From Bacteroidales bacterium UBA5349 (GTDB lineage: Bacteria > Bacteroidota > Bacteroidia > Bacteroidales > Tenuifilaceae), in the NCBI GenBank assembly GCA_002410065.1, contig DHQB01000020.1, positions 124,001 through 188,000 on the forward strand: a DNA stretch of 64,000 bases, read 5' to 3'. The notes under the pieces were generated by a model that had not been told where the DNA came from, searched no databases, and saw nothing but the letters and a program-made list of their open reading frames with translations. Of this stretch, positions 1 through 9,235 are shown in pieces. Each line of letters opens with the position of its first letter. The first letter of the stretch is position 1. Both the position numbers and the translations under genes were made by a program.

Positions 1-28
1 AAAGTTAATCGTTTATAAAATTATATAG

Positions 29-688
29 ATGCGAATACACAAAGAGGGCTTTAGAATATTACTAATTGCATTAGTTCTTTTCGGTGCTACATGCACACTA
101 CTATGGTATTTTATTGGCAATGTTGCGCTATTCATAGCCTTGCTATTAATAATCCCCTTATATATTTTTATGCTCCGCTTTTTTAGGGTTCCTAAGCGCA
201 GGGTAAATGCATATATTGAGAGGGTGCTCTCTCCATGCGATGGGACAATTGTAGTTATTGAAGAGGTTGATGAACCAGAGTATATTAGGGAAAGGTGTAT
301 TCAGGTATCAATATTTATGTCGGTATGGAATGTACATATCAACTGGTACCCAATAATGGGTAAGGTTGTTTACCAAAAATATCATCCCGGAAAATTTCTT
401 GTTGCATGGGAGCCCAAATCGTCAACGCTAAATGAGCGTACTTCAATTGCCGTTAAACGCCCTGATGGTGTTCAGATATTGTTCCGCCAAATTGCAGGTT
501 ATCTTGCCCGCAGAGTTGTATGCTATGCAAAAAAAGGGGCCAACGCTCAACAAGGGCAAGAAATGGGCTTTATCAAGTTTGGGTCAAGAGTTGATCTTTT
601 TCTACCCCTTAACTCTACAATCAAAGTAAGCATTGGTGAAAAGGTAAAAGGCACACAAAGTACTATTGCGGTTATTCCTCAGAAATAG
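29..688 (+). CDS. psd: Phosphatidylserine decarboxylase family protein
   Basis: Makes phosphatidylethanolamine by decarboxylating phosphatidylserine at the inner membrane. Two hydrophobic segments (about residues 8-30 and 32-50) are followed by the compact catalytic domain with the NVHINWYP stretch around residue 101. A Phe-Gly-Ser-Arg motif at 184-187 is where the proenzyme should cut itself between Gly185 and Ser186, leaving a pyruvoyl group. At 219 residues it matches the short, soluble-core type common in Bacteroidota, shorter than the E. coli enzyme. Only 28 bases precede the ATG, so the promoter and any upstream partner gene lie outside the window. It converges on the next gene with a 13-base gap. 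Confidence 0.93.
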   Translation: MRIHKEGFRILLIALVLFGATCTLLWYFIGNVALFIALLLIIPLYIFMLRFFRVPKRRVNAYIERVLSPCDGTIVVIEEVDEPEYIRERCIQVSIFMSVWNVHINWYPIMGKVVYQKYHPGKFLVAWEPKSSTLNERTSIAVKRPDGVQILFRQIAGYLARRVVCYAKKGANAQQGQEMGFIKFGSRVDLFLPLNSTIKVSIGEKVKGTQSTIAVIPQK

Positions 689-701
689 CAGAATATTACA
701 G

Positions 702-1208
702 TTAACTTTTACCCGTAAAGGTGAAACGTTCTAGTTTACCTTTCCTGTTAAAATAGAAGTTTGCAGTTCGCCCAATATTTGGTTCTTTTAGCGTAATAGA
801 ATCCTTTTGTGAAAGATCCAGATTTGTAAACGATTGGTAAAACTGTGACTTAGTCATCCCCTTTCTAATGCCATTGGCCAATTCTATTTGGTCATTACGT
901 ACACTCCCGCCCAGAAGGAACTCTTGGCTAAACTGCGTTTTATAAATACTAACCTTCGATTTTTTGTAAAGAAAATTGTAGATTGTGTCAGGCTTATGAT
1001 ACGGACGCGGATTCCGCTTTATTAACTTTTGAATGCGAGTACCCTCAGGCATGCTCTTTTTAAAATCTTCGATGCTTTCACTATGGCCAAATGGTTTTTG
1101 CAAAAAAGTTTCTACAGCCATTGGGCGTATATCAACCTCAACCGTTTTTTGTACCACTGAACATGACGAAAAGAATAGCATTAATATTATTACCCTATAT
1201 GTTTTCAT
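702..1208 (-). CDS. Hypothetical lipoprotein
   Basis: Unknown 168-residue protein. The N-terminus is a signal peptide ending in a lipobox-like FSSCS, so Cys16 is probably lipidated and the protein membrane-anchored in the envelope. The rest has no motif I recognise; the stretch KGMTKSQFYQSF resembles the short helical repeats of small SmpA/BamE-type lipoproteins, but that is only a loose resemblance. It is a single gene facing psd. Confidence 0.75.
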   Translation of the reverse strand: MKTYRVIILMLFFSSCSVVQKTVEVDIRPMAVETFLQKPFGHSESIEDFKKSMPEGTRIQKLIKRNPRPYHKPDTIYNFLYKKSKVSIYKTQFSQEFLLGGSVRNDQIELANGIRKGMTKSQFYQSFTNLDLSQKDSITLKEPNIGRTANFYFNRKGKLERFTFTGKS

Positions 1209-1364
1209 AAGTGTGGATTTAGAAAGGCAATTTATGAAAAACTAACGAATGATTAACCAAATTAATTAACAAAGATAACACCAGAGATTTCGTTGCAAAT
1301 GCTAATTTACATAAACTTTTAATGCCAACACAAAGTGGCCAATAGGATAAAACTTGTAAAATAC

Positions 1365-1396
1365 TTTAGTTTATTGAAAAAAAACGAATATTTTTG
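1365..1396 (+). promoter_or_regulatory. Probable Bacteroidota-type promoter of the secreted protease
   Basis: TATTTTTG at 1389-1396 fits the -7 consensus TAnnTTTG, with a near-match TTTA at 1365-1368, 20 bases upstream, in the -33 position. It would give a 5' leader of about 75 bases before the protease ATG. Confidence 0.4.
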
Positions 1397-1476
1397 CGGA
1401 ATATATTATCCCATCCCTAATTAAAAGTTATCTGAATAGGAATAAATAAATAACCCAAACTATAAACAAATACACC

Positions 1477-4400
1477 ATGAAAAGACCCTTATCAATTTTT
1501 AAACTAATCCTCACCCTTTCCATTGCATTTTTAGTATCAAGTAATGTAAATGGTCAGATTGAGAAAAAAGAAACTCCTTTGAGTACAATACTTAATGTAC
1601 CTTCAACAAAACAAGTTCTTGATTTAACTCCAAACTTTGATTGGAACAAGATTGCTGAAGAGGATAATGTTAATCATAAGCAAGGCAATCCACTTCGTGC
1701 TGGTTTATCGGTACCCGCAAACGTTAACATAAACAACTCTGGCGAGTGGGTAAAACTTTCCAATGGAAGTATGATGTGGCGCTTAACGCTTAAATCAGAG
1801 GGAGCAACATCGCTTGGATTAGTTTTCGATGAGTTTGAACTTCCGGCTGGCTCAAAACTTTTTGTTTACGACCCAAGCAAAAAGGATGTAATTGGTGCTT
1901 TAGGAAGCCACAACAACAACCCAAGTCAGGTACTTAGCACACGATTAGTTTTAGGCAATTCGCTTACAATAGAATACATTGAACCCACCCAGAATGTGCC
2001 CAGTGATGCCAAAGCGGAAGTTACTAACTATAGAACTTCAGCAAAACTGAACCTTGGCGAATTAATATATGTATACACTGATGCATTCCAGAGCCTAGAC
2101 AACAGCAAACCAAGCCCTGGAGCTTCTGACGATTGCCAAATAGATATTAATTGCTCACCTGTAGGTGATGATTGGCAGGATGAAAAACGGGGTGTGGCAC
2201 ATATCGTTTTCCGAGTAGGCCCAACGAATTGGTATGTTTGCACTGGATCACTGGTCAACAATACGAATCAGGATGCAACACCATACTTTTTAACTGCAAA
2301 CCACTGTGGTGGCGACGCCAGTGCAGCCGACAGAAATGTTTGGCAATTCTATTTTAATTATGAACGCCCAACATGCGGGAGTGGAACTGCTCCTCAGAAC
2401 CAAACCATAACTGGATGCGAACTTAAATCTACAGGCCCAATTAGTGGTGGATCAGATTTTCAACTTCTTTTGCTCAGCAACAATGTACCTCAAAACTATG
2501 CCCCATACTATAATGGTTGGTCAAGATTAGCCACAAACCCCGCATCGGGAGCAAGCATCCATCACCCAAGCGGAGATGTTAAAAAAATTTCAACCTCTAA
2601 TAGCATTAACAACAACAGTTCTACTGTTAATATTAGCGGATCTATTATGCCGGCAAACTCCACATGGAGAGTAACTTGGGGTTCAAATGCTAATGGTTGG
2701 GGTGTAACTGAAGGAGGTTCATCCGGATCACCACTGTTTAACCAAAGCGGTTTAATTATTGGCACCCTTTCAGGAGGCTCTTCATCGTGCACTGCTCAAA
2801 GCGCCCCAGATTACTATGGCAAATTCAGCTACCACTGGGAGAGCAATGGTAGTGCCGCCTCGATAAAACTTAGCCCATGGCTCGATCCGGCAGCAAGCGG
2901 AGTTAATACTCTAGATGGTTACGACCCATACGCAATTCCAGTTGGAGAAACTATTCTTGCTGAAAATTTTGAAGGAACAACTTTCCCCCCAACTGGTTGG
3001 AGTCTCCAAACAGCTGTTGCCGCCAACACATGGCAAGTTACTACTGGCTATTCCATTACTGGCACTCCTCCAACACCCATCGTTCCTCAAGATGGTCTTA
3101 AATTTGCCTACGTTCAATGGCAAAACGCACAAAACCAAAACGAATGGCTAATTTCACCTGTAATCGATCTTACCGATAAAACTGAGTTGGCATTGTCGTT
3201 CTATTTTAATGGCAGTTACCACTGGTCCGTTACAAACAACAATTGCGATCTTACACTTAAAGCCAGGATTAACAACGGTACTTGGACAAACCTATGGACT
3301 GAGGCTGATTATACTTGGAGCACAGAACTAAACTATGTTTGGAACAAAGTTACTATTAGTGATTTAACCGCATACGAGGGACAAGCAAATGTGCAATTTG
3401 CTTTTGTTTATACAGGTAATGATGGCGCTAACTTTAATGTTGATAATATTAGCCTTTTCTCTTCAACTCCGAGTGGCGATCCTACACTTTTAAAGCCTCG
3501 CAACCTTAGCGCAAGCCTAGTTAACGAAAATGATATAGAATTAACTTGGAGCGTTCCTGGGGCCATTGGTGACCCTACTTTAGTTTACTATGCCAATATA
3601 GCTGATGTAACGAACCTTAATTGGCCTACTCCCGAAAGGGCTACTCTTTTTAACCTTACTGATTTTGGCTTATCGTATCCTGCAGAAATTTCAAGACTTG
3701 TACATGTTTTTGTTGAGCACCCTGATCACCAATGGCCAAACAGTAATTTCCAATTTAAAGTATATGCGTTCGGTAATTCTACTCCACTTTACACTTCTGG
3801 ATTAATTCAGGCAACTCATTTACAAGAAATCTCGCATGTTCTTGAGACACCTATTATGGTAACTGACAATTTCTACGTCTCTATTGTTCCAGTAGATGCA
3901 AGCGGACACCCATCAAGCGGATCCAAAAAAGTTCCTACAGGTACTGGACACTCCTACAGAATGAACACTGGAGGAGGTTGGTTAATTTATGATGATGGAA
4001 CAGATGCTTATGAGTTTATAATCAGCGTCGAGGTTGCTGGCGCTGCTAAAATATCATATAATGGAAATGACTATAAGCATAACCTAACCTCAACAATTGA
4101 TTTAACAAAGGTTGCAGAAGTTGAAAAGGATCAGTTACCGTCCCTAAGGGCTGAAGGTACGCTAAGCGGTTACAAGGTTTTTAGAAACTCAGCTGCTATT
4201 GCTACCATAGATAACCCTGCAACAACAAGCTATATTGATGAGAATATGTCATTAGGATATTACACCTACTATGTAACTGCTCTATATAGCGATCCCGAGG
4301 GCGAATCGTTACCAAGCAACACAGTGCAAATTACGCTAACAAGCATTGATAGTGACATTCTTAGCAATGTTTCCATGTATCCAAACCCATTCCAGAATAG

Positions 4401-4596
4401 CATTACCATAAATAATGCAGAGCAACTTAATAAGGTGGTTGTAACAAACCTTATTGGACAAACGCTCATAAATATTCCGTTACATGGTTCATCAACAGAG
4501 TATATCCCAACTAGCAGGCTTGCCAAAGGGGTTTACCTTATTACTGTGTACGGAAAGAATGGCGAACGTAAGGTTTCGAAAATGATTAAGGAATAG
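1477..4596 (+). CDS. Secreted lysyl-endopeptidase-like serine protease with T9SS type A sorting domain
   Basis: Trypsin-fold protease of the Achromobacter lysyl endopeptidase type, expected to be exported by Sec and then by the type IX system. A signal peptide covers residues 1-26, a pro-region reaches to about 215, and the catalytic domain runs about 218-480 with His276 (LTANHC), Asp327 (GGSDF) and Ser416 (GGSSGSP). Several Cys residues (220, 226, 255, 277, 300) are placed for disulfides. A jelly-roll 'cleaved adhesin/choice-of-anchor J' domain follows (about 490-665), then fibronectin-type-III-like segments, and the last ~80 residues are a type A sorting domain (YPNPFQNSI then KGVYLITV, ending KMIKE). 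It stands alone with its own promoter and terminator. Substrate preference for lysine is inferred from the family. Confidence 0.92.
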   Translation: MKRPLSIFKLILTLSIAFLVSSNVNGQIEKKETPLSTILNVPSTKQVLDLTPNFDWNKIAEEDNVNHKQGNPLRAGLSVPANVNINNSGEWVKLSNGSMMWRLTLKSEGATSLGLVFDEFELPAGSKLFVYDPSKKDVIGALGSHNNNPSQVLSTRLVLGNSLTIEYIEPTQNVPSDAKAEVTNYRTSAKLNLGELIYVYTDAFQSLDNSKPSPGASDDCQIDINCSPVGDDWQDEKRGVAHIVFRVGPTNWYVCTGSLVNNTNQDATPYFLTANHCGGDASAADRNVWQFYFNYERPTCGSGTAPQNQTITGCELKSTGPISGGSDFQLLLLSNNVPQNYAPYYNGWSRLATNPASGASIHHPSGDVKKISTSNSINNNSSTVNISGSIMPANSTWRVTWGSNANGWGVTEGGSSGSPLFNQSGLIIGTLSGGSSSCTAQSAPDYYGKFSYHWESNGSAASIKLSPWLDPAASGVNTLDGYDPYAIPVGETILAENFEGTTFPPTGWSLQTAVAANTWQVTTGYSITGTPPTPIVPQDGLKFAYVQWQNAQNQNEWLISPVIDLTDKTELALSFYFNGSYHWSVTNNNCDLTLKARINNGTWTNLWTEADYTWSTELNYVWNKVTISDLTAYEGQANVQFAFVYTGNDGANFNVDNISLFSSTPSGDPTLLKPRNLSASLVNENDIELTWSVPGAIGDPTLVYYANIADVTNLNWPTPERATLFNLTDFGLSYPAEISRLVHVFVEHPDHQWPNSNFQFKVYAFGNSTPLYTSGLIQATHLQEISHVLETPIMVTDNFYVSIVPVDASGHPSSGSKKVPTGTGHSYRMNTGGGWLIYDDGTDAYEFIISVEVAGAAKISYNGNDYKHNLTSTIDLTKVAEVEKDQLPSLRAEGTLSGYKVFRNSAAIATIDNPATTSYIDENMSLGYYTYYVTALYSDPEGESLPSNTVQITLTSIDSDILSNVSMYPNPFQNSITINNAEQLNKVVVTNLIGQTLINIPLHGSSTEYIPTSRLAKGVYLITVYGKNGERKVSKMIKE

Positions 4597-4625
4597 TTAA
4601 TAACATAACCACATCCATATTAAAG

Positions 4626-4652
4626 AGCCGCATCTAATGCGGCTTTTTTTTT
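4626..4652 (+). terminator. Rho-independent terminator of the protease gene
   Basis: A perfect 8-bp stem AGCCGCAT/ATGCGGCT (4626-4633 with 4637-4644) with a 3-base loop, followed by a run of nine T, 30 bases after the protease stop codon. Confidence 0.9.
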
Positions 4653-4829
4653 ATTACTAAAGCACTTCGTTAAAAAGCATTTTAACAATTCCCATATAAT
4701 TCTTATCCTTAAGTATATCACCCATTATCAATATATCTATATTACTGACTATGATCTGGGTTTTTTATTGTTTTTATAAAACTTTTGAGGTAGATCAGTA
4801 CTTCGTTTTAATTAAATAATTTAACCACA

Positions 4830-5960
4830 ATGGTAATGGAAAAAACTAATATTTTAATTATTGGCGGGGGTGCATCGGGACTTCAGGCTGCTATAACCGC
4901 AAAATCAAACTATCCTGATAAATCGGTAGTAGTTGTTAGACAAGAAGACAAGGTGCTGGTTCCTTGCGGAATACCATACATATTCGGTTCTTTGCATACA
5001 AGTGACAAAAATATCTTACCAGATAAAATGTTGACTGATGTAGGGGTTGAAATAAAGATTGCAGAAGTTACCAAAGTGGATAATGAGAACAAAACCTGCG
5101 AACTGGGAACTGGCGAAAAAATTTACTTTGAAAAATTAGTCTTTGCAACTGGGTCAATCCCCACGGTGCCAAAATGGCTTAAGGGCGGTAATCTTGAAAA
5201 CGTATTTATTATCCCAAAAGACAAGATTTATTTAGATGAGATGCACGACAAATTAAAACCTTTAAAAAAGGTTGTTACCATTGGCGCAGGATTTATTGGT
5301 GTAGAAATGTCGGACGAAATGAACAAAGCTGGATGGGATGTTACACTTATTGAAGTTGAACCCTACATACTAAGCAAAGCTTTTGATAAGGAATTTGCCG
5401 ACAAAGCTGAAGATCTCCTGAAATCGCGTGGGGTAAAAGAAATTGTTGGCAAAGACGGAAAAGTTTCAAAGGTAATATTGTCAACAGGCGAAGAACTTGC
5501 AGCTGACGCTGTTATTCTCTCGGTGGGATATGTTCCCAATACTGAACTGGCAGAAAAATCGGGTATCGAGCTAAATAAACATGGCTTTATCAAGACATGC
5601 GAATATATGCGTGTTGAGAATTGCTCAAAAGATATTTTTGCCGTTGGCGATTGCGCAGAAAAAAGAGATTTCCTAACCCGAAAACTGAACACCACCATGC
5701 TTGCCTCAACAGCATGCGCCGAAGCAAGGGTTGCCGGAATGAGTCTATACGAATTAAGCCCCTGTAAATCATTTAGCGGAACTATAGCAATTTACGACAC
5801 AGCAATTGGAGATACTGCTCTAGGTACAGCTGGTGTTATTGAATCGAAGGCAATAGACGAGAGTTTTAGCGTTGTTGTTGGAAGCTTTACTGGAATGGAC
5901 AAACACCCCGGCACACTGGAAGGGATGCCCACAAACTGTAAAATTAATTGTGGCTGCTGA
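4830..5960 (+). CDS. FAD/NAD(P)-dependent oxidoreductase, CoA-disulfide-reductase-like; main part of a frameshifted gene
   Basis: Flavoprotein of the CoA-disulfide reductase/NADH oxidase group. Residues 8-21 form the FAD-binding GxGxxG loop (IIGGGASG), Cys46 in VPCGIPY is the single redox cysteine typical of this group, and a second dinucleotide loop (TIGAGFIGVE) binds NAD(P)H. AVGDCAE later contacts FAD. The reading frame runs into a TGA at 5958-5960 after a short nonsense tail. The true dimerisation domain continues one base out of phase (next entry). Residue-level homology breaks at about codon 368 (around 5934). Rejoined, the protein is about 445 residues, the normal family length. Either the gene is damaged, a base was inserted in sequencing, or a +1 frameshift is used. 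Start could equally be the ATG at 4836. Confidence 0.85.
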   Translation: MVMEKTNILIIGGGASGLQAAITAKSNYPDKSVVVVRQEDKVLVPCGIPYIFGSLHTSDKNILPDKMLTDVGVEIKIAEVTKVDNENKTCELGTGEKIYFEKLVFATGSIPTVPKWLKGGNLENVFIIPKDKIYLDEMHDKLKPLKKVVTIGAGFIGVEMSDEMNKAGWDVTLIEVEPYILSKAFDKEFADKAEDLLKSRGVKEIVGKDGKVSKVILSTGEELAADAVILSVGYVPNTELAEKSGIELNKHGFIKTCEYMRVENCSKDIFAVGDCAEKRDFLTRKLNTTMLASTACAEARVAGMSLYELSPCKSFSGTIAIYDTAIGDTALGTAGVIESKAIDESFSVVVGSFTGMDKHPGTLEGMPTNCKINCGC

Positions 5961-6168
5961 TTGCGGTATGATTATAGGCGGTGAAGTTTATGGTGGTTCA
6001 AGCGTTGGGGAATTGACAAATACCATTGGTTTCCTAATCCAAAGCCATACAAATATTAAAACTTTGCTCACTGCGCAAATTGGTACTCATCCACTGCTCA
6101 CAGGTTCACCTGCTGCATACCCGCTAATTAAAGCGGCAGAGATTGTTGCAAAAAAATTAAAGCGCTAG
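5935..6168 (+). pseudogene. C-terminal dimerisation segment of the same oxidoreductase, +1 frame
   Basis: Translating from 5935 in the +1 frame gives TVKLIVAADCGMIIGGEVYG and onward through SVGELTN and a terminal helix to the stop at 6166-6168. This is the usual pyridine-nucleotide-disulfide oxidoreductase dimerisation region with its conserved G-G repeats. It has no start codon or ribosome binding site of its own at the join. The extra base appears to be one A in the AAA at 5933-5935. The segment remains open and well conserved to its end, so the lesion is recent, artefactual or tolerated. Confidence 0.75.
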
Positions 6169-6214
6169 TTCAATAAAATCAGCAGATTATTAAACTCGTT
6201 AATTCTCACATAAA

Positions 6215-6250
6215 AAAGGCTGTCCAATTTTGCTGGACAGCCTTTCTTAA
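6215..6250 (+). terminator. Terminator after the oxidoreductase
   Basis: Perfect 12-bp stem (AAAGGCTGTCCA 6215-6226 with its complement 6234-6245) and a 7-base loop, followed by TCTTA rather than a clean T-run. It lies about 45 bases after the stop of the frameshifted gene. Confidence 0.8.
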
Positions 6251-6584
6251 TTAACCATTTCTAACTAACAACAACACCTTTCCTTTATCAAACCTTTTGC
6301 ACTTTTTGGCTACAAAAAAACACTCGCATTGCAACTCGAATAATGGCGAGTAGTATGTGAACTCAATAAACCAGAAGGATTGGTTGACCAACAAACCAAT
6401 GGAATATATTATTTGCAATAAGCATATGCACTCGTATGCCATTTTTAACGAATCGCTATAATTAAAGGTTGTTTATTGGTAAATAAAAGCATTTGGTCTA
6501 TTTCTTTAAAACGCATTGATTTTGCGCTTTAAATTGGTCGCACATTTAATCCTAATTTTATTTAACCTAACTAACCTTTAACCC
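6251..6584. other. Non-coding stretch before the subtilase
   Basis: About 330 bases with no convincing gene. Its 3' part carries the subtilase promoter listed separately. The remainder shows no repeat or RNA I can support. Confidence 0.6.
6492..6524 (+). promoter_or_regulatory. Bacteroidota-type promoter of the subtilase
   Basis: TTTG at 6492-6495, a 21-base spacer, then TGATTTTG at 6517-6524 (7 of 8 matches to TAnnTTTG). The start codon is about 60 bases downstream. Confidence 0.5.
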
Positions 6585-7841
6585 ATGAAAAAGAAAATTT
6601 TAGGTCTAATTCTCATTACAGGAATTCTATCTACAAACTGCCAAAAGGAAGAAGTAACTACTCCTCAACTAAAACCGGATTCTGCTGCAACCACTCATGT
6701 ACTTAAGCATGGAGACATTATCCCCAATAGTTACATTGTGGTGTACAAAGAGACTAGCAAATTAAGCAACATTGACGAAATGTTTTTTGAAGTAAAAAAG
6801 GGATTAGTAAGGAATTTCGATTTAAATGACAACAGCCTTGATGAGTTTTACGACAAGAAAACTCAAACCTACCGTATGGAGTATGAAGCAATATTTACCG
6901 AATCGGAAATTACAACGGATAAAATTGAGCGCATATACACTGGGGCAATTTATGGGGTATCTGCAAAGTTAACCAAAGAGGAGGTTGAAATCCTTAGAAT
7001 GGATAATAGAATTGATTTTATTGAACCTAACCGATTTGTTGAACTAAGCTATATAGTAGAGGACGAAACCATCTCTAACGAAAAAGCTCAAACAGTACCC
7101 TGGGGCATTTCAAGAGTAGGGTATAAAAACTATAGTGGCGATAAGGTTGCTTGGATTATTGACACAGGCGTACAATCTAATCACCCTGATTTGAATGTAT
7201 GGACTGGCGGATGCCGATCGTTTGTAACAGGCCAAACATACAACGATGGCAATGGGCATGGCACCCACGTAGCGGGAACTATTGGTGCAAAAAACAATAC
7301 CATTGGCGTTGTGGGCGTAGCAGCTGGTGTACCTGTTGCTGCCGTTAAAGTTTTGGATAATAGCGGCAACGGATCGTATGCAGCAATAATCTCGGGCATC
7401 GACTATGTTCGCAGTAACGGATGGGCCGGCGATGTGGCCAATATGAGCCTTGGCGGACCCGCTTCAACAGCTCTGGATAATGCAGTGAAAAACCTTGCGA
7501 ATAAAGGAGTGTGGTGTGTTGTTGCAGCAGGCAACGATTATAAAAATGCCAACAATTACTCACCCGCACGAGTTAACGGCACTTACATCTACACCATCTC
7601 TTCTCATGATGTTAACAATAAGTTCTCTACCTTCTCGAACTATGGTAACCCTCCCATTGACTGGTGTGCTCCAGGAACCAGCATTTACTCAACCTGGATT
7701 AACAGCTCATACAAAACCATAAGCGGTACTTCAATGGCAACACCTCACGTGGTAGGTATCCGTTTAATGGGTGCTCCTAGGTCAGGTGGTTATGTAACCA
7801 GTGATCCTGACGGATCGGCTGATCGCAGAGCAGTAAGATAA
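6585..7841 (+). CDS. S8 family serine peptidase (subtilase) lipoprotein
   Basis: Secreted subtilisin-like protease. The signal peptide ends in a lipobox (LSTNCQK), so the protein is probably lipid-anchored. An inhibitor-I9-like propeptide begins at NSYIVVYKE (about residue 47) and reaches about 150. The catalytic triad is visible as Asp in IDTGVQSNHPD, His in GNGHGTHVAG and Ser in SGTSMATPH, with the oxyanion Asn in VAAGNDY. The C-terminus ends soon after the Ser motif with APRSGG...DPDGSAD, the usual short tail of Bacteroidota members, so it appears complete at 418 residues. It is monocistronic. Confidence 0.92.
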   Translation: MKKKILGLILITGILSTNCQKEEVTTPQLKPDSAATTHVLKHGDIIPNSYIVVYKETSKLSNIDEMFFEVKKGLVRNFDLNDNSLDEFYDKKTQTYRMEYEAIFTESEITTDKIERIYTGAIYGVSAKLTKEEVEILRMDNRIDFIEPNRFVELSYIVEDETISNEKAQTVPWGISRVGYKNYSGDKVAWIIDTGVQSNHPDLNVWTGGCRSFVTGQTYNDGNGHGTHVAGTIGAKNNTIGVVGVAAGVPVAAVKVLDNSGNGSYAAIISGIDYVRSNGWAGDVANMSLGGPASTALDNAVKNLANKGVWCVVAAGNDYKNANNYSPARVNGTYIYTISSHDVNNKFSTFSNYGNPPIDWCAPGTSIYSTWINSSYKTISGTSMATPHVVGIRLMGAPRSGGYVTSDPDGSADRRAVR

Positions 7842-7879
7842 ATAATTAGCAATACGTACAGCTAATCGCTGAAATTATA

Positions 7880-7919
7880 AATCCCCGATAGGAGAATAAA
7901 ACCTGTCGGGGATTTTTTA
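7880..7919 (+). terminator. Terminator of the subtilase gene
   Basis: A 13-bp stem AATCCCCGATAGG/CCTGTCGGGGATT with one G-T wobble and a 9-base A-rich loop, followed by TTTTT. Confidence 0.88.
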
Positions 7920-7963
7920 GGTATTCAGATTCAAATATATATTTACCTCATTTTTACAAAAAA

Positions 7964-9235
7964 CTAGGGAGCTGGGAAAAAGAAGGTGAGAGGCTCATCA
8001 ATAAGTGCTCTCCAGTTTCCCCATGAGTGACCCTGGTTAACTTCAATATAATGCAATGGGTATTGCTTGCTTTCAAGCACAACTTTCATCGCTCGTGCCC
8101 TTACCTCAGTATCGAAAATTACCCCTGTGCTCATAAATATTTTAAGAGGTAATTTCTCTACATTAGAGTATGCTTGTATAATTTCTGGGCCAAATGCTGG
8201 GGAGTGAATACCAATTAGGTGAAAGGTTTCACTACGGTTTAATCCAAAAAAGGCCGAGTTCCACCCACCTAACGAGGTTCCAAGAATTGCTCTATTCTCA
8301 GGATTTGAGCTGGTTTTGAAGTTAGCGTCAATAGTGGGCACAAGCTCATCGGCCACAAAATTGGCAAATTTAATGTTCTCAATATACTCAGCCATTCTGC
8401 GATTGTTTGAGGCATTGCCTGGCTCGCGTGGATCAATAAAAACCGCAATAATTGGTTTAATAATACCTTGATGAATTAGGTTATCCATAACAATTATCAT
8501 TGCTCCTAACTTATCATCGGCATACTCATGACCATCAGTTACATAAACTACAGGAAGGTCTTGCAAATTGGTGTATCCAAAGGGAGTATAAACTTTGTAG
8601 TTGAGGCTATAACCAAGATTTGCGGGTATGCTTTGAATTAAAAAATTGTCGCTTAGCGTGCCTCTATTGGCCCCTTCGGTAAGGAGTGTCTCTTCTGGAA
8701 AAATCCAACTTTGCATCCTAAGCTCAGAGTTTGGCCCAAATCCACTATATTGTCGGTATGTATTTGCGGGATCGAGAATCCAGGAACCATCCTTCACAAT
8801 CTTATAATCCAACCTTGCATCCAAAGGAAATGTTTTAACAACAATCCAAACATCACTCTCACCAACCTTAACACCAGTGTAATTGTCATAATTAGGGTTC
8901 CATCCATTAAAATCGCCTGCCCACTTTACTGATGTTGCCGCACCCTTGTATAGGAAGGCTACTGAATCATTTAATACAAACGGAATCTTTTTATTAATTT
9001 TTAGACTATCCCAAAAACTGTTCATCTTCTCGAGTCTAATGGTTTCAGTAGTAATAGCCGCAATATTATCGAGAGTTTTCCTAAAATCAGCGAAAGAAGA
9101 AAATTCCTTGTATTCGTATGCGTCATTCTGGTTATCATTAGGATTTTTATCATCTTTTTGGCAACCAGTTGCGACAACTAAAAAAGTTGCGATAATAAAT
9201 AATAGCAATAAATTTATGCTGATTCTAGTTTTCAT
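7964..9235 (-). CDS. Esterase-like (alpha/beta hydrolase) lipoprotein with N-terminal CBM48-type domain
   Basis: Envelope lipoprotein (lipobox ATGCQKDD) of the esterase D/enterochelin-esterase/feruloyl-esterase family. A beta-sandwich of the early-set/CBM48 kind (VKWAGDFNGWNP, about residues 95-175) precedes the hydrolase domain (about 205-423). The nucleophile Ser is in GTSLGGWNS and the catalytic His in NQGHSWGNWR near the end. The likely substrate is an ester on a polysaccharide or siderophore; sequence alone does not decide. Upstream of the ATG is a 92-bp hairpin element shared with a gene 45 kb away, and a TAACTTTG-like -7 box (minus strand, 9377-9384) lies beyond it. Confidence 0.88.
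   Translation of the reverse strand: MKTRISINLLLLFIIATFLVVATGCQKDDKNPNDNQNDAYEYKEFSSFADFRKTLDNIAAITTETIRLEKMNSFWDSLKINKKIPFVLNDSVAFLYKGAATSVKWAGDFNGWNPNYDNYTGVKVGESDVWIVVKTFPLDARLDYKIVKDGSWILDPANTYRQYSGFGPNSELRMQSWIFPEETLLTEGANRGTLSDNFLIQSIPANLGYSLNYKVYTPFGYTNLQDLPVVYVTDGHEYADDKLGAMIIVMDNLIHQGIIKPIIAVFIDPREPGNASNNRRMAEYIENIKFANFVADELVPTIDANFKTSSNPENRAILGTSLGGWNSAFFGLNRSETFHLIGIHSPAFGPEIIQAYSNVEKLPLKIFMSTGVIFDTEVRARAMKVVLESKQYPLHYIEVNQGHSWGNWRALIDEPLTFFFPAP

Noticed and set aside
6251..6442. 63-codon minus-strand open frame
   Set aside because: Starts right behind a terminator, has no recognisable domain or ribosome binding site and overlaps promoter-bearing DNA.
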